Positions 18,807 to 27,846 are shown, numbered from the stretch's first letter. The stretch: 64,000 bases of DNA from Verrucomicrobiota bacterium (GCA_016200005.1 JACQFP010000022.1:62001-126000); one strand, 5' to 3'. Notes: a model not told the origin generated them from the sequence alone. Translations and numbers: made by a program.

Positions 18807-21167
18807 ATGATTTGCTTGTCGCTCGCCGTTGCCGTTGTTGCCCGCGCCCAACCCGTTCCCAAAATCAGCTCGGTCGCGCCCGAATGGGTTCAACGCGGTA
18901 CCACGGCTGAACTCGTCTTTTCCGGCAACAATCTGAAAAATGCCACAGCGATCTTTTTCAGCAGCGGCGATGCTCGCAAGACGCGCAACGCAATCAAGGT
19001 TTCCGATATCGTCGCAACGGACAACGACAAGGTGACGGCCAGGGTCACGGTTGCTACGAACGCTCCGTTGGGTCAAATTGAAGTGCGGGTAGTCACACTC
19101 TTCGGCGTTTCCGAGCCGCTCTCCTTTGGCGTGAGTGATCTGGTGGAAGTCGTCGAAAAGCCACCCAACAATTCTCCTGACCAGGCGCAATCCGTCGGAT
19201 TGCCGGCGGCCATCAACGGCGTCATCAGCGCCGCATCCGAAGTCGATTACTTTCGTTTTCACGCGAAGAAAGGCGAGCAATTGATTTTTGACGTTCACGC
19301 GATGCGCGACGGGTCGTCGTTGGATTCGTCACTCGCGGTCCTCGACGACGCGGGAAAGGAACTGGCCCGCAACGAGGACGCCAATGGTTTCGATTCGTTG
19401 ATTGAGTTCAGCGCTCCGCGAGCCGGCGAGTATCTGCTGCAACTGAGAGATTTTCGTTACCAAGGCGGCAAGGATTTCAAGTATCGCATCCATGCCGGAA
19501 CAATTCCCTATCTCGAATCAATCTTTCCTTTTGGCGGCCAGCGTAGTCACGCGGTTGAGATCGCCCTCAAAGGTCGGAATCTTGGCGATGCCACAAGACT
19601 GACCCGCAAGATTGCTTCCAATGCGCCACTTGGAGGGGCGGAGATTCGGGCGCAAACTGAGAGCGGGCTGTCCAACCCCAGGGATTTTATCGTGGATGAT
19701 CTGCCGGAGTTGACGGAGACGGAGCCAAACGATACGACGAACCAGGCGAATTTGGTCAGCGTTCCGCTGGTCGTCAACGGGCGCATTGGCAAACCAAAGG
19801 ATGTGGATCTCTTCACATTTAAGAGCGACAACGCCCGGCGCCTGATCTGCTCGGTGGCCGCAGAACGATTCGGCTCGCCGTTGGACGCCTTGTTGACGCT
19901 CACCGACGCTTCCGGAAAAGTTCTCCAGCAAAAAAATGGCGATGATGGGGAGGAGGCGCGGATTGATTATGACAAATTTGCCACAAACCAGGAATACACG
20001 ATCTCGATTCGTGATTTAAATGAACGCGGCGGGGAGGAGTTTGCGTATCGCTTGTCCATTCGACCGCCAGCACCGGACTTCAGCGTGGAGTTCTTTCCGG
20101 ATGCGTTGCGCGTGACTCGCGGCGGTCACGTGCCTGTGCGGTGCGAAGTAACGCGGCAGGGTGGTTTCACCGGCGCAGTACGGTTCGCGTTTCGCAACCT
20201 GCCGACGGGAGTATTTTGCGAACCCGTGGTGCTGGCGGAAAACACGTCGAGCGGATCGATGACCATCTCCGCGGCGCCGAATGCCGCGCCGGGAAGTTCC
20301 CCGATCAAACTGGTCGCCACCGCTTTCATCGGCGGAAAGTTAGCCACACACACGGCAAACGCGGTGATCGTGGACCAGCCCTCGACGAAGAAGCGGCGCG
20401 CCAATTCGCAGACGAAGGATCGGCCGGTGGAGGAGGCATTTGTGACGGTGCTCGAGGCGCCGCCGTTTGTGGTCGATCCCATTACGTCGGTGGTCGCTGT
20501 TGACCAGGGACAGGCCGCGACAATCGATGTTGCGGTGCAACGCAAGAACGGTTTCACGAACGACATCGAATTAACGGTGGTAGGTTTCTTGGCGGCACGC
20601 GATCCGATCTCCAAGAGCGTGGGTGTTGTGACCGAAACGTTAAGGAGTGATCGGCAGCGTGCGAATTTGAAGCTGAACGTCAATGTTGATGCCGAGACGG
20701 GAACTCGACCAATTAACATCAAAGCCACAGCCAAGGTGGACGATCAAACCTTGACGGACTACTCACGGGCGATTCCACTCACCATCAATCAGATTCCCTT
20801 TGCCCTCGTCAGTTCACTGCCACGCCTCTCCGTGGTCGCCCTGCCGCCTGAAAAAAAATCTGCCGCTGGAGAAGCGGTCTTTTCGGTGAGAGCGAACCGG
20901 AGAAGCGGATTCAGCAACGAGATTGCCCTGGCGATTGAAGGCTTGCCCGAAGGTGTGGTGGCCCGCTATGACAAGATTCAGACCAATGAGCCGGAAGCCA
21001 ATGTGAGCATCACTGCGACAAACAAGGAACTCGTGGGAAAGGAGATTTCATTCACAGTACTCGGCACGGCGATGTTCCATGACCGGATTTACAAACACCG
21101 CACCGGAGAAATTAAATTGATTGTCACCGCGCCGCCGGAGGAAACGGCGGACGCCGTCGGAAAATGA
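18807..21167 (+). CDS. Secreted IPT/PPC-domain protein of the PSD1-DUF1501 operon
   Basis: The frame is open back to 18384, overlapping DUF1501 and running through the hairpin repeat. I take the ATG at 18807 because a signal peptide follows at once (MICLSLAVAVVARAQ). The product is about 786 residues. Residues 20-105 resemble an IPT/TIG domain ('SSVAPEWVQRGTTAELVFSG'). Residues 115-215 form a pre-peptidase C-terminal (PPC) domain ('DYFRFHAKKGEQLIFDVHA', 'SLAVLDDAGKELA'). A second IPT-like/PPC pair lies at about 220-410 ('ETEPNDTTNQAN' near 309). The rest is Ig-like beta-sandwich. PPC proteins commonly sit beside PSD1/DUF1501 genes. The role is unknown, perhaps a periplasmic or surface binding scaffold. 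It overlaps the next gene by 4 bases (ATGA). Confidence 0.85.
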   Translation: MICLSLAVAVVARAQPVPKISSVAPEWVQRGTTAELVFSGNNLKNATAIFFSSGDARKTRNAIKVSDIVATDNDKVTARVTVATNAPLGQIEVRVVTLFGVSEPLSFGVSDLVEVVEKPPNNSPDQAQSVGLPAAINGVISAASEVDYFRFHAKKGEQLIFDVHAMRDGSSLDSSLAVLDDAGKELARNEDANGFDSLIEFSAPRAGEYLLQLRDFRYQGGKDFKYRIHAGTIPYLESIFPFGGQRSHAVEIALKGRNLGDATRLTRKIASNAPLGGAEIRAQTESGLSNPRDFIVDDLPELTETEPNDTTNQANLVSVPLVVNGRIGKPKDVDLFTFKSDNARRLICSVAAERFGSPLDALLTLTDASGKVLQQKNGDDGEEARIDYDKFATNQEYTISIRDLNERGGEEFAYRLSIRPPAPDFSVEFFPDALRVTRGGHVPVRCEVTRQGGFTGAVRFAFRNLPTGVFCEPVVLAENTSSGSMTISAAPNAAPGSSPIKLVATAFIGGKLATHTANAVIVDQPSTKKRRANSQTKDRPVEEAFVTVLEAPPFVVDPITSVVAVDQGQAATIDVAVQRKNGFTNDIELTVVGFLAARDPISKSVGVVTETLRSDRQRANLKLNVNVDAETGTRPINIKATAKVDDQTLTDYSRAIPLTINQIPFALVSSLPRLSVVALPPEKKSAAGEAVFSVRANRRSGFSNEIALAIEGLPEGVVARYDKIQTNEPEANVSITATNKELVGKEISFTVLGTAMFHDRIYKHRTGEIKLIVTAPPEETADAVGK

Positions 21168-22552
21168 TCCTTATGCACAAGTCTCGACGCTGGTTTCTGC
21201 TTTTGAGCGTTATGTTGCTGTGCCCCAGCCTCGGCCGCGCGGCGGACAGCAAACCGGTGAGTTACTACGGGGAAGTGTTTCCGATTTTCAAACGGAGCTG
21301 TAATGGTTGTCATCATCCCGGAAAGTTGAAAGGGGAACTGGACCTGACGACCTATGCGGCATTTCAAAAGGGCGGCAAGCATGGCGGGGCTTTCAAGCCG
21401 GGCGAGCCCGCAGCGAGCCGCGTGATCGAGGAAGTCAGCGGCGACGAACCGAACATGCCGAAGGAGGGCGATCCGTTGAGCAAGATTGAAGTGGCATTGA
21501 TCGAGCGCTGGATCAAGGAGGGCGCAAAAGACGACACGCCGGCCAACGCCAATTCCTTCAAGCTGAGTGCGCCCCCCGTTTACACGTCGCCAGCGCTGGT
21601 CTCGGCACTGGCCTATTCGCCGGACGGCAAAATTCTGGCGATCTCCGGGTATCACGAGGTCGTGCTCCACAAGGCCGATGGCTCGGCACTGATCGCGCGA
21701 CTGGTTGGTGAATCGCCGCGCATCGAGTCGATCGCGTTTTCGCCGGAGGGACATTTGTTGGCGGTCAGCGGCGGCGCCCCAGCGCGCTTTGGCGAGATTC
21801 AGATTTGGGACGCGGCCACACACGAACTCAAGCATTCCTACAAGATCAGCACCGATTCGCTTTACGGCGTTTCCTTTTCGCCTGACGGGGAGCGTGTCGC
21901 TTTTGGCGGTGCGGACAAGGTGGTCCGGATCATTGCCGTTCGCGACGGCAAGGAGTTGATGAAATTTGACAACCACAGTGATTGGATTTTCGGCACCACT
22001 TTTACTCTGGACGGCAAGCGGTTGGTGACCGGCAGCCGCGATCGGGCGATGAAGCTTATCAACGTGGCCAACGGGCAGTTCATCGACGATATCAACAAAC
22101 TGCTCGAAGGTGTGATGTGCATCGCCCGGCATCCCAAGGAGGACGTGATCGCCTACGGCGGTGATCTGGGGACAGCCCGCATTTACAAGATTTCCGACAA
22201 CCAGGGTCGCACGGCGGCCAATAACGATGTGAACCTCGTGCGGGAGTTTGAGCGACAGACTGGTCCGGTCTGTTCCATCGCCTACAGCCCGGACGGGAAC
22301 ACGCTCGCGGTAGGCACGGTCGGCGGCGAAGTGCGACTTTACAAGACGAGTGATGGTTCGCGGTTGAGTACTTTGAAAGGGAATGCCGGCGCCGTGTTTT
22401 CCATCGCGTTCAACCCGCAAACAAACCAGATCGTCACAGGTGGGTTCGACGGCAAGATTCGGATTTATGAAGTGAAGTCTGCTGAGCTGGTCAAAGACTT
22501 CCTGCCGGTTCCGTTGCAGACTGCGGCGACGGGACAAAGGGCTTCGCACTAG
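21164..22552 (+). CDS. Secreted PSCyt1 cytochrome / WD40-repeat protein
   Basis: The ATG at 21164 overlaps the upstream stop codon, so translation is probably coupled; an ATG at 21173 is an alternative that also begins the signal peptide (WFLLLSVMLLCPSLGRAAD). A Planctomycete cytochrome C (PSCyt1) domain occupies about 30-125, with haem motif CNGCH at 46-50. The rest (about 140-455) consists of WD40-type blades ('YSPDGKILAISG', 'FSPEGHLLAVSG', 'FSPDGERVAFGGADKVVRI', 'YSPDGNTLAVGTVGGEVRLY'). It is the last gene of the PSD1-DUF1501-PPC operon. A periplasmic electron-transfer or scaffold role is inferred, not shown. Confidence 0.9.
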   Translation: MILMHKSRRWFLLLSVMLLCPSLGRAADSKPVSYYGEVFPIFKRSCNGCHHPGKLKGELDLTTYAAFQKGGKHGGAFKPGEPAASRVIEEVSGDEPNMPKEGDPLSKIEVALIERWIKEGAKDDTPANANSFKLSAPPVYTSPALVSALAYSPDGKILAISGYHEVVLHKADGSALIARLVGESPRIESIAFSPEGHLLAVSGGAPARFGEIQIWDAATHELKHSYKISTDSLYGVSFSPDGERVAFGGADKVVRIIAVRDGKELMKFDNHSDWIFGTTFTLDGKRLVTGSRDRAMKLINVANGQFIDDINKLLEGVMCIARHPKEDVIAYGGDLGTARIYKISDNQGRTAANNDVNLVREFERQTGPVCSIAYSPDGNTLAVGTVGGEVRLYKTSDGSRLSTLKGNAGAVFSIAFNPQTNQIVTGGFDGKIRIYEVKSAELVKDFLPVPLQTAATGQRASH

Positions 22553-22905
22553 CCGTCGGTATGGAGCGAGCCGGGTCTTTCCTTGCCAAGAGAAACTGGC
22601 GATCCGCTTTCGCGGACCGCCAGAAACAACCCAATGCGAGGGACGCTACGCCAAGGGCGCAACGCTAACCGGCAGATTTACGGCAGGCCTTTCTACCCCC
22701 ATCATGATGACGAAGGCGGAGAGCGATACAAAATTTCGAGAATCGAAATTCAGTATTTCTTGCATGAAAGCCATTTAGCAGGGGCCATACCATTACTGAG
22801 AACCTTTTCTTCCGGCCAATTCAGCAACCTTACAGTCGGAGGGATCAAGGCAAGTGTCTCAAATTAGACGCCGGGTGCCTCAAAATGGACAACGTCGGCG
22901 TGGCC
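22553..22905. other. Intergenic region between convergent genes, no convincing gene
   Basis: This stretch lies between the WD40 gene (plus) and a small secreted-protein gene (minus). A 94-codon plus-strand frame at 22583-22867 has a non-ATG start, no domain and no hydrophobic pattern, and I do not accept it. No clear terminator was seen. The right end carries a short pair of IS-like direct repeats, listed separately. Confidence 0.6.
22854..22890. repeat. Two imperfect 16-bp direct repeats resembling an IS21-type terminus
   Basis: GTGTCTCAAATTAGAC (22854-22869) and GTGCCTCAAAATGGAC (22875-22890) match at 13 of 16 positions and are spaced 21 bases start to start. Repeated motifs of this kind occur at the ends of IS21-family elements. 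No transposase gene is present, so this is at most a remnant. The link to IS21 is from memory of the motif style, not a search. Confidence 0.35.
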
Positions 22906-23583
22906 TCATGGCTTCTTGCTCTGCGGTATCCGCGTGTCGCCTGCAAAGATGACCCGGCGTTTTTGAACAGTGAAGGTCGTTTTGCCAGCCAGCGAAACCG
23001 CTTCCAACGCTTCCCACCCGGTCAGGTCCCAGCCGGCGAAGCTGTGCCGGAAAAAATGCCACGAATCCCGCGTGTTCCGATAGGGCAGGAATCGCATTTT
23101 CAGTTTCTTGCTCAATGTCGGCAGTAGATGATCCCAGTCGCGGTCGTTGTAGAGGGCGTGCGGGACGAAGCGCGCTTTCCGAAGTCGCTCCTCAGCTTCC
23201 CAGCTTTCGATATGGAACAATGGTTCCACGGGATCCTCAAGCGTGTGAAGCAGGAGCATTGGCGGGCGAAACGTCAGGTGAATCAACGTCTGGTTCGTGA
23301 GCGCCTGCACGGCGTCCAGCAGAGTAGGGGACGTATTGGTCAATACCGCGTGAGCGCGTCGGAAAAAATAGAATTCGTCCGTGGCACCGGGCATGAAGAT
23401 GAGCGCCTTGACCGTGTCGTTGGACTGAAAGGCGCGCAACATCAGTTCCACGCAGTTGGTGCGGTTGAGTTGCGTGACCTTAACGTTGAGCGGCATTTGG
23501 GAGAGGGCCGTTGGCCAGGAGTCGTCGGCTCGCAACGCAAACGCGAGGACACCGCCAACAAAGGAGCAGATCAACCGTTTCAT
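22906..23583 (-). CDS. Small secreted protein of unknown function
   Basis: The frame extends upstream, but the ATG at 23583 gives a signal peptide (MKRLICSFVGGVLAFALRADD) and starts 8 bases after the stop of the upstream J-domain gene, so the two are probably one transcript. The mature part is about 205 residues, with 'DTVKALIFMPGATDEFYFFRRAH' in the first half and a Trp/Phe-rich end ('DSWHFFRHSFAGWDLTGWEAL'). I recognise no catalytic motif or family. An exported protein behind an Fe-S assembly pair is odd and may only reflect operon packing. Confidence 0.7.
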   Translation of the reverse strand: MKRLICSFVGGVLAFALRADDSWPTALSQMPLNVKVTQLNRTNCVELMLRAFQSNDTVKALIFMPGATDEFYFFRRAHAVLTNTSPTLLDAVQALTNQTLIHLTFRPPMLLLHTLEDPVEPLFHIESWEAEERLRKARFVPHALYNDRDWDHLLPTLSKKLKMRFLPYRNTRDSWHFFRHSFAGWDLTGWEALEAVSLAGKTTFTVQKRRVIFAGDTRIPQSKKP

Positions 23584-23591
23584 CAGCGCGA

Positions 23592-24188
23592 TCAGATGGA
23601 AAGTTGCACGAGTCGATCCCGTATTTGTTCCGTCCACCGGGCGATGAAGCTGAAATGTCGGTAGAGTTCCTCCACGCGATTCAGTGGCCTGGACGATTGC
23701 GACGACTCCCAGGCGCGGTTCATCAACTTCAATTCCTCCGTCAGTTCGTCACGCCGGGTGTCAAGCTTCAGCAGCAACGCCTTGAGTTTCTCCGTCCGAT
23801 CTGCACCGCGCTCGAACGTTTTGACCTTCAACAGCGGCGAAGTTATTTTGCTCTTCTCCGTCAGGAACGCGTCGGCCTCGCGACAGAGTTTGGCGACCTC
23901 GGCGAACAAGTCCATTGTTTCAAGTGGAACGTTCTGCAACGCCGCCGGCCTCAAGCCACGTTCCAGTTCCAGCAAGTGCAGGAGTCGGTCCTTGGGCTCA
24001 CACAGGCAGATGAAGGCCGCATTGAGTTCGGTATAACGGCGGGTGGCGGTCACCTTTTCCGCTACGCTGTTCATGTGAAGCCGGTCGGGATGAATCTCGG
24101 AAGCTCGCGCCAGGAATTTCGCCTTCAGCGATTCAGGGTCGAGCCACGGGCGGCGCGGTTCGTTGAGAAAGGCAAAATAATCGAGCAC
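23592..24188 (-). CDS. J-domain co-chaperone, HscB-like
   Basis: The 198-residue product begins at a GTG. Residues 1-75 look like a J domain: 'DYFAFLNEPRRPWLDPESLK', then 'ARASEIHPDR' with the HPD tripeptide at 33-35, which stimulates Hsp70 ATPase, and then 'RYTELNAAFICLCEPKDRLLHLL'. The C-terminal helical part (about 90-198) matches in layout the HscB domain that binds the IscU scaffold. HscB is usually about 170-175 residues, so this copy is slightly long. The preceding A-type Fe-S carrier gene supports a role in Fe-S cluster assembly. No hscA or iscU is in the window, so it must work with genes elsewhere. Confidence 0.75.
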   Translation of the reverse strand: MLDYFAFLNEPRRPWLDPESLKAKFLARASEIHPDRLHMNSVAEKVTATRRYTELNAAFICLCEPKDRLLHLLELERGLRPAALQNVPLETMDLFAEVAKLCREADAFLTEKSKITSPLLKVKTFERGADRTEKLKALLLKLDTRRDELTEELKLMNRAWESSQSSRPLNRVEELYRHFSFIARWTEQIRDRLVQLSI

Positions 24189-24284
24189 GGTGACGAATCA
24201 ATGATTCAAAACGAAACTTAAAAGCTGAAGGCTCTGAAACTCGTTCTACCTGCGGCCATTCTCATTATGAATTGTTGGGTTGGC

Positions 24285-24671
24285 TCACGCGCTAAAACTC
24301 TCGCCGCAAGAACAACTCGTGGCGGCGTTGGGGTTCTTAACCTTGAATCCACCCTCCTGCAATGCATCCACATAATCCAGTTCACTGCCGGTGACGTAGA
24401 GCGCGCTCTTGGGATCAACGACCACCTTGATGCCGCTGCTTTCGACGAGGATATCGCGGTTGGCCGGGCCATCCTGCAGGTCCATCTTGTATTGCAAGCC
24501 GGAGCAACCGCCGCCCACGACGGCGACACGCAACACGCCCTGCGGTCGCCCTTGCTTTGCGAGAAGCGAGCTGACCTTTCTGGCTGCGCTGGCCGTGACT
24601 TTGACCAGCCGTTCATCGCCCGTGCGAAACGCCGGAGCGCCGGTCTGCTTAAGGATGGTGTTGGCAATCAT
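24285..24671 (-). CDS. A-type iron-sulfur cluster carrier (IscA/ErpA family)
   Basis: This protein would carry and deliver Fe-S clusters to apoproteins in the cytoplasm. From the ATG at 24671 it is 128 residues; an in-frame ATG at 24698 would add nine. The three ligand cysteines are present: Cys56 in 'GGGCSGLQY', and Cys120 and Cys122 in 'SCSCGESF' near the C-terminus. 'RVAVVGGGCSGLQYKMDL' and 'GSELDYVDALQEGGFKVKNP' are standard family segments. The N-terminal 20 residues are longer than in minimal IscA. About 95 bases separate it from the HscB-like gene. Which subtype (IscA, ErpA or SufA) cannot be decided from sequence alone. Confidence 0.9.
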   Translation of the reverse strand: MIANTILKQTGAPAFRTGDERLVKVTASAARKVSSLLAKQGRPQGVLRVAVVGGGCSGLQYKMDLQDGPANRDILVESSGIKVVVDPKSALYVTGSELDYVDALQEGGFKVKNPNAATSCSCGESFSA

Positions 24672-24851
24672 TCTTGAAACCGTTATGAGCCTAGTCATTC
24701 ATGCGCTGATCGTCAACCAGACACTCCAACTCAGACTCAACCTCATGACTCGATTTACTTTAAGCTTGCCTTTTAATGCAGCCAATGGTATTCAAATAAC
24801 GCTGTTAAACACTGTTGTAAAACTCTAACACCCAAGCGGAGGAAATCGTCT

Positions 24852-25568
24852 ATGAAGAAATCACTGTTAACCCTGTTGTCACTTCTCGCCATCTCGCAGG
24901 CGGCAATCTGCCAGAGTCAAGCCGCTGCCCCTGTCGTGGCTTGTCCGCCGGCTGCCACGGTGGAATGCGGCGTGCCAACCACCTACTCGGCAAACGTCTC
25001 GGATGCAGATGGAGACGCGTTAGTGGCAGTGTGGAAATTGAATGGAGTTGCGTTTCAAACCAACCAGGTGGCGGCAGGAAGTCCGCATACCGCGGCGACA
25101 ATTACTTTCACGGGCAGCCTGCCGCTGGGCACCAATGAGATCGCGATCACGGTCACTGATACCGCCGGTAATTCGGCCAGTTGCTCCAGCACGATTGTTG
25201 TTGTTGATACGACTCCACCGGTGATCGAATCGGTCTCGACGACTCCCAAACGTCTCTGGCCGCCGAACCACAAATTGTTGCCGATCATTGTGAAAGCGGT
25301 GGTGACTGACGCCTGCGGCCCTACGACGTGGAAGATCATCTCCGTGACCAGCAACGAAGCGGTGAATGGCCATGGAGACGGCAACACGTCCATCGACTGG
25401 GTGATTACGGGCGACCACACCGTCAAGCTTCGCTCCGAGCGGTCTGGCCAAGGCAGCGGTCGGATCTATGCCATCACAATTCAAGCCACCGACGCTTCCG
25501 GCAATGTTTCTGAACCAGCCACGGCCATTGTGTCAGTTCCGCACGACCAACGTAACAAGCACAGATAA
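24852..25568 (+). CDS. Small secreted protein with HYR/Ig-like domains
   Basis: GGAGG lies about ten bases before the ATG, and residues 1-25 form a signal peptide (MKKSLLTLLSLLAISQAAICQ). The 238-residue product contains two beta-sandwich segments. The first (about 28-125) has 'DGDALVAVWKLNG' and 'GTNEIAITVTDTAGNSASC'. The second (about 128-232) has 'TTPPVIESVSTTPKRLWPPN' and 'IQATDASGNVSEPATAIV'. These phrases are typical of HYR/Big-type adhesion domains. A strong terminator follows, so it is probably monocistronic. No enzymatic motif is present; extracellular binding is inferred. Confidence 0.8.
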   Translation: MKKSLLTLLSLLAISQAAICQSQAAAPVVACPPAATVECGVPTTYSANVSDADGDALVAVWKLNGVAFQTNQVAAGSPHTAATITFTGSLPLGTNEIAITVTDTAGNSASCSSTIVVVDTTPPVIESVSTTPKRLWPPNHKLLPIIVKAVVTDACGPTTWKIISVTSNEAVNGHGDGNTSIDWVITGDHTVKLRSERSGQGSGRIYAITIQATDASGNVSEPATAIVSVPHDQRNKHR

Positions 25569-25598
25569 GACGTTGGGGCTGGTTGATTCGAAAAAAGG

Positions 25599-25622
25599 AG
25601 GAGGCCTGCGGGCCTCCTTTTA
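25599..25622 (+). terminator. Rho-independent terminator
   Basis: A perfect 8-bp stem AGGAGGCC / GGCCTCCT with a 4-base loop (TGCG) is followed directly by a T-run. An A-run precedes the stem, so it may also act in the opposite direction. It lies 30 bases after the stop codon at 25568. Confidence 0.9.
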
Positions 25623-25735
25623 GTTTCAGCCGTCATTCAGTCCGCTGCCACGGTGACATTGGTCGCTGTTAGTTCTGGTGCGTGAGAATGTTCAGGAATT
25701 GCAGATGCGACCGGTTGCTGAGACAATCCCATCCT

Positions 25736-26542
25736 ATGAAACGCCGTGACTTCGTGAAATCCTCCTTGGCGATGACCAGTGCGGCTGCGGTGAGTTCAGC
25801 GGTATTTGTCAACGCCGCCGAGTCTCCAAACAGCGCGAACCGCGAACTTTACGAACTGCGCCTCTACCATCTCCGTCGCGGTGCGATGGTAAAACGGTTC
25901 GACGATTTTTATCGCGATGCCTCCATTCCAGCCATGAATCGTGCGGGCATCGGACCGATTGGTGTGTTCAGTGTCCTGTTCGGTCCGGACAGCCCGACCA
26001 TGTACGTTCTCATCCCGCATCAATCCGCCGCTTCCTTTGCTACGGCGCTTGACCGCGTGCGCGCCGATGCCGGCTATCAGAAGGCTGGTGTCGATTTTAT
26101 TAACGCGCCCCCGACTGATCCTTCCTACATTCGGGTCGAAACCTCGCTCCTGGCCGCTTTCCAAAGCATCCCCAAACTCGAAATCCCGAGTGGCGTCGCT
26201 GCGAAGAGGCCACGCATTTTTGAGCTGCGCACTTACGAAAGCCACAGCAAGAAAGCCAACAAGAAGAAGATCGAAATGTTCAACACCGGTGAGATCGCCA
26301 TCTTCCGTCGCACGGGCCTGACGCCGGTCTTTTTTGGCGAGACGCTTATTGGCAACAAGATGCCAAACCTCACCTACCTGCTGGTTTTCGACGACTTGGC
26401 CGCGCGCGAGAAGAACTGGGACAAGTTCCGGGCCGATCCAGAGTGGAAGAAGCTCAGTTCCACTCCCGGATATACCGATTCTGAAATCGTCACAAACATC
26501 AGCAACGTTCTCTTGCGTCCAGCAGATTATTCACAGATCTGA
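25736..26542 (+). CDS. Tat-exported NIPSNAP-domain protein
   Basis: The ATG at 25736 begins a twin-arginine-type leader (MKRRDFVKSSLAMTSAAAVSS), better than the upstream open frame. The 268-residue protein holds two alpha/beta ferredoxin-like halves of the NIPSNAP type: 'ELYELRLYHLRRGAMVKRFDDFY' style sequence at about 35-60 and 'RIFELRTYESHSKKANKKK' at about 160-180. The second half ends 'YLLVFDDLAAREKNWDKF'. NIPSNAP proteins in PVC bacteria are often Tat-exported and of unknown function. The gene stands between a terminator and an MFS gene 62 bases downstream. Confidence 0.88.
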   Translation: MKRRDFVKSSLAMTSAAAVSSAVFVNAAESPNSANRELYELRLYHLRRGAMVKRFDDFYRDASIPAMNRAGIGPIGVFSVLFGPDSPTMYVLIPHQSAASFATALDRVRADAGYQKAGVDFINAPPTDPSYIRVETSLLAAFQSIPKLEIPSGVAAKRPRIFELRTYESHSKKANKKKIEMFNTGEIAIFRRTGLTPVFFGETLIGNKMPNLTYLLVFDDLAAREKNWDKFRADPEWKKLSSTPGYTDSEIVTNISNVLLRPADYSQI

Positions 26543-26604
26543 ACCCTTCTTTTACGCGCGCAGTGTCTGGGCCTCCGGTTGGAGCTTGAATTTTCCCCCC
26601 GCCC

Positions 26605-27846
26605 GTGTGTTCTGTGCGCGTGCTTAGCTCGCTTCGCAAGGCAGAATACGCAGAGTTGACGGCGCTCTTCTTCATTCAGGGCGCGGCGTTGGGCATTTGG
26701 TTCGTGCCACTGAGCACCGTGCTGGACGCATACGGGCTGCACGCCATCAAACCTTTCGCCTTCGCCACCTCCGCCCTCGCCGCCTTCGTTTCGCCCCTCA
26801 TCTTTGGCGCCATGGCCGACCGCCACACCTCACCCGTCAAAGTGTTGCGCGGATTGTCGCTCGCTACGGCGGCAGCGATGGCCCTGGCCGCGACGGCCAT
26901 GAAACTCCGTTGGAATCCATGGCTCGTCCTCGCCGTAATTCAACTTCACGCGCTCTGCTCCTCGCCGACGTGGAGTATTTCCTCAACAATCGTTTTCGCG
27001 CGTCTCGCGGACGCCAAGAAGGAATTCGGGCCGATTCGCGCCATGGCCACGCTCGGCTGGATGTCGGGCTGCTGGCTGGTCAGCGCGTTGAATGCGGACG
27101 CTTCCGCGCTGGCCGGCTACAGCGGCGCTGCGGTGTGGTTGCTGGTTTGCGCGTTCACGTATTTCCTGCCGGAATTGGCGACGCCCAAATTCGTCGAGCA
27201 TCTCACCTGGCACGAGCGGCTCGGTCTGGATGCACTCACGCTGTTGAAAAACCACGACCACCGGGTCGTGTTTATCATGACTGCACTCTTTGCGATTCCG
27301 CTGGCGGCGTTCTATCCCTACACGCCGCCGCACTTGCGCGAAGTCGGCCTTCAACATACGACCGCGTGGATGAGCGTGGGACAAATCACGGAAGTCCTGG
27401 CGATGTTGAGTCTCGGCGCACTGTTGTCACACTGGCGATTGAAATGGATTTTCGCCTGCGGCCTGGGCTGCGCCGTATTGCGATTTGCGTTGTGTGCGGT
27501 CAATGGGAAGACCTGGTTGCTGACCGGTGTGGTGTTGCACGGTTGTTCATTCGCCCTCGTGTTCATCACTGCACAAATCTACCTCGATCAACGCATTGAA
27601 GCCGCGTGGCGCGCCCGCGCGCAAGCGTTGATGGCGCTCATGAACGGCGGCGTGGGAAACCTGATCGGCTACCTGGGGACAGGCTGGTGGTTCGCGGCGT
27701 GTGCGCGTCCGAGTGGCACGCGATGGTCGCTCTTTTGGGGCGGCCTGGCGGCTGTCGTTGCAGTCGTGTTGGTTTATTTCCTAGTTGCGTACCACGGAAA
27801 AGGCATCGGTCTGAAGCCGGTTGAGCGGAGTAAAGTCGATGTCTGA
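26605..27846 (+). CDS. MFS transporter, nucleoside:proton symporter-like
   Basis: The 413-residue product shows about twelve hydrophobic segments from residue 17 to about 400, with a larger polar loop near 195-220 between the two halves. 'RLADAKKEFGPIRAMATLGWM' (about 130-150) resembles the NupG/XapB branch, where a G.IR..GT.GW motif is standard. I therefore favour nucleoside or sugar uptake over drug export, without certainty. The first codon is GTG (26605); a second GTG at 26620 is equally possible. Inner-membrane location. No metabolic partner gene is adjacent. Confidence 0.8.
   Translation: MCSVRVLSSLRKAEYAELTALFFIQGAALGIWFVPLSTVLDAYGLHAIKPFAFATSALAAFVSPLIFGAMADRHTSPVKVLRGLSLATAAAMALAATAMKLRWNPWLVLAVIQLHALCSSPTWSISSTIVFARLADAKKEFGPIRAMATLGWMSGCWLVSALNADASALAGYSGAAVWLLVCAFTYFLPELATPKFVEHLTWHERLGLDALTLLKNHDHRVVFIMTALFAIPLAAFYPYTPPHLREVGLQHTTAWMSVGQITEVLAMLSLGALLSHWRLKWIFACGLGCAVLRFALCAVNGKTWLLTGVVLHGCSFALVFITAQIYLDQRIEAAWRARAQALMALMNGGVGNLIGYLGTGWWFAACARPSGTRWSLFWGGLAAVVAVVLVYFLVAYHGKGIGLKPVERSKVDV

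Noticed and set aside
21089-22549. A 486-codon minus-strand open frame
   Set aside because: The plus strand encodes clear WD40 blades and a CxxCH motif; the antisense frame is Arg/His-rich nonsense.
22583-22867. A 94-codon plus-strand frame as a small gene
   Set aside because: It has a non-ATG start, no domain, no ribosome-binding site and no hydrophobic pattern, and it lies in a convergent junction with possible IS remnants.
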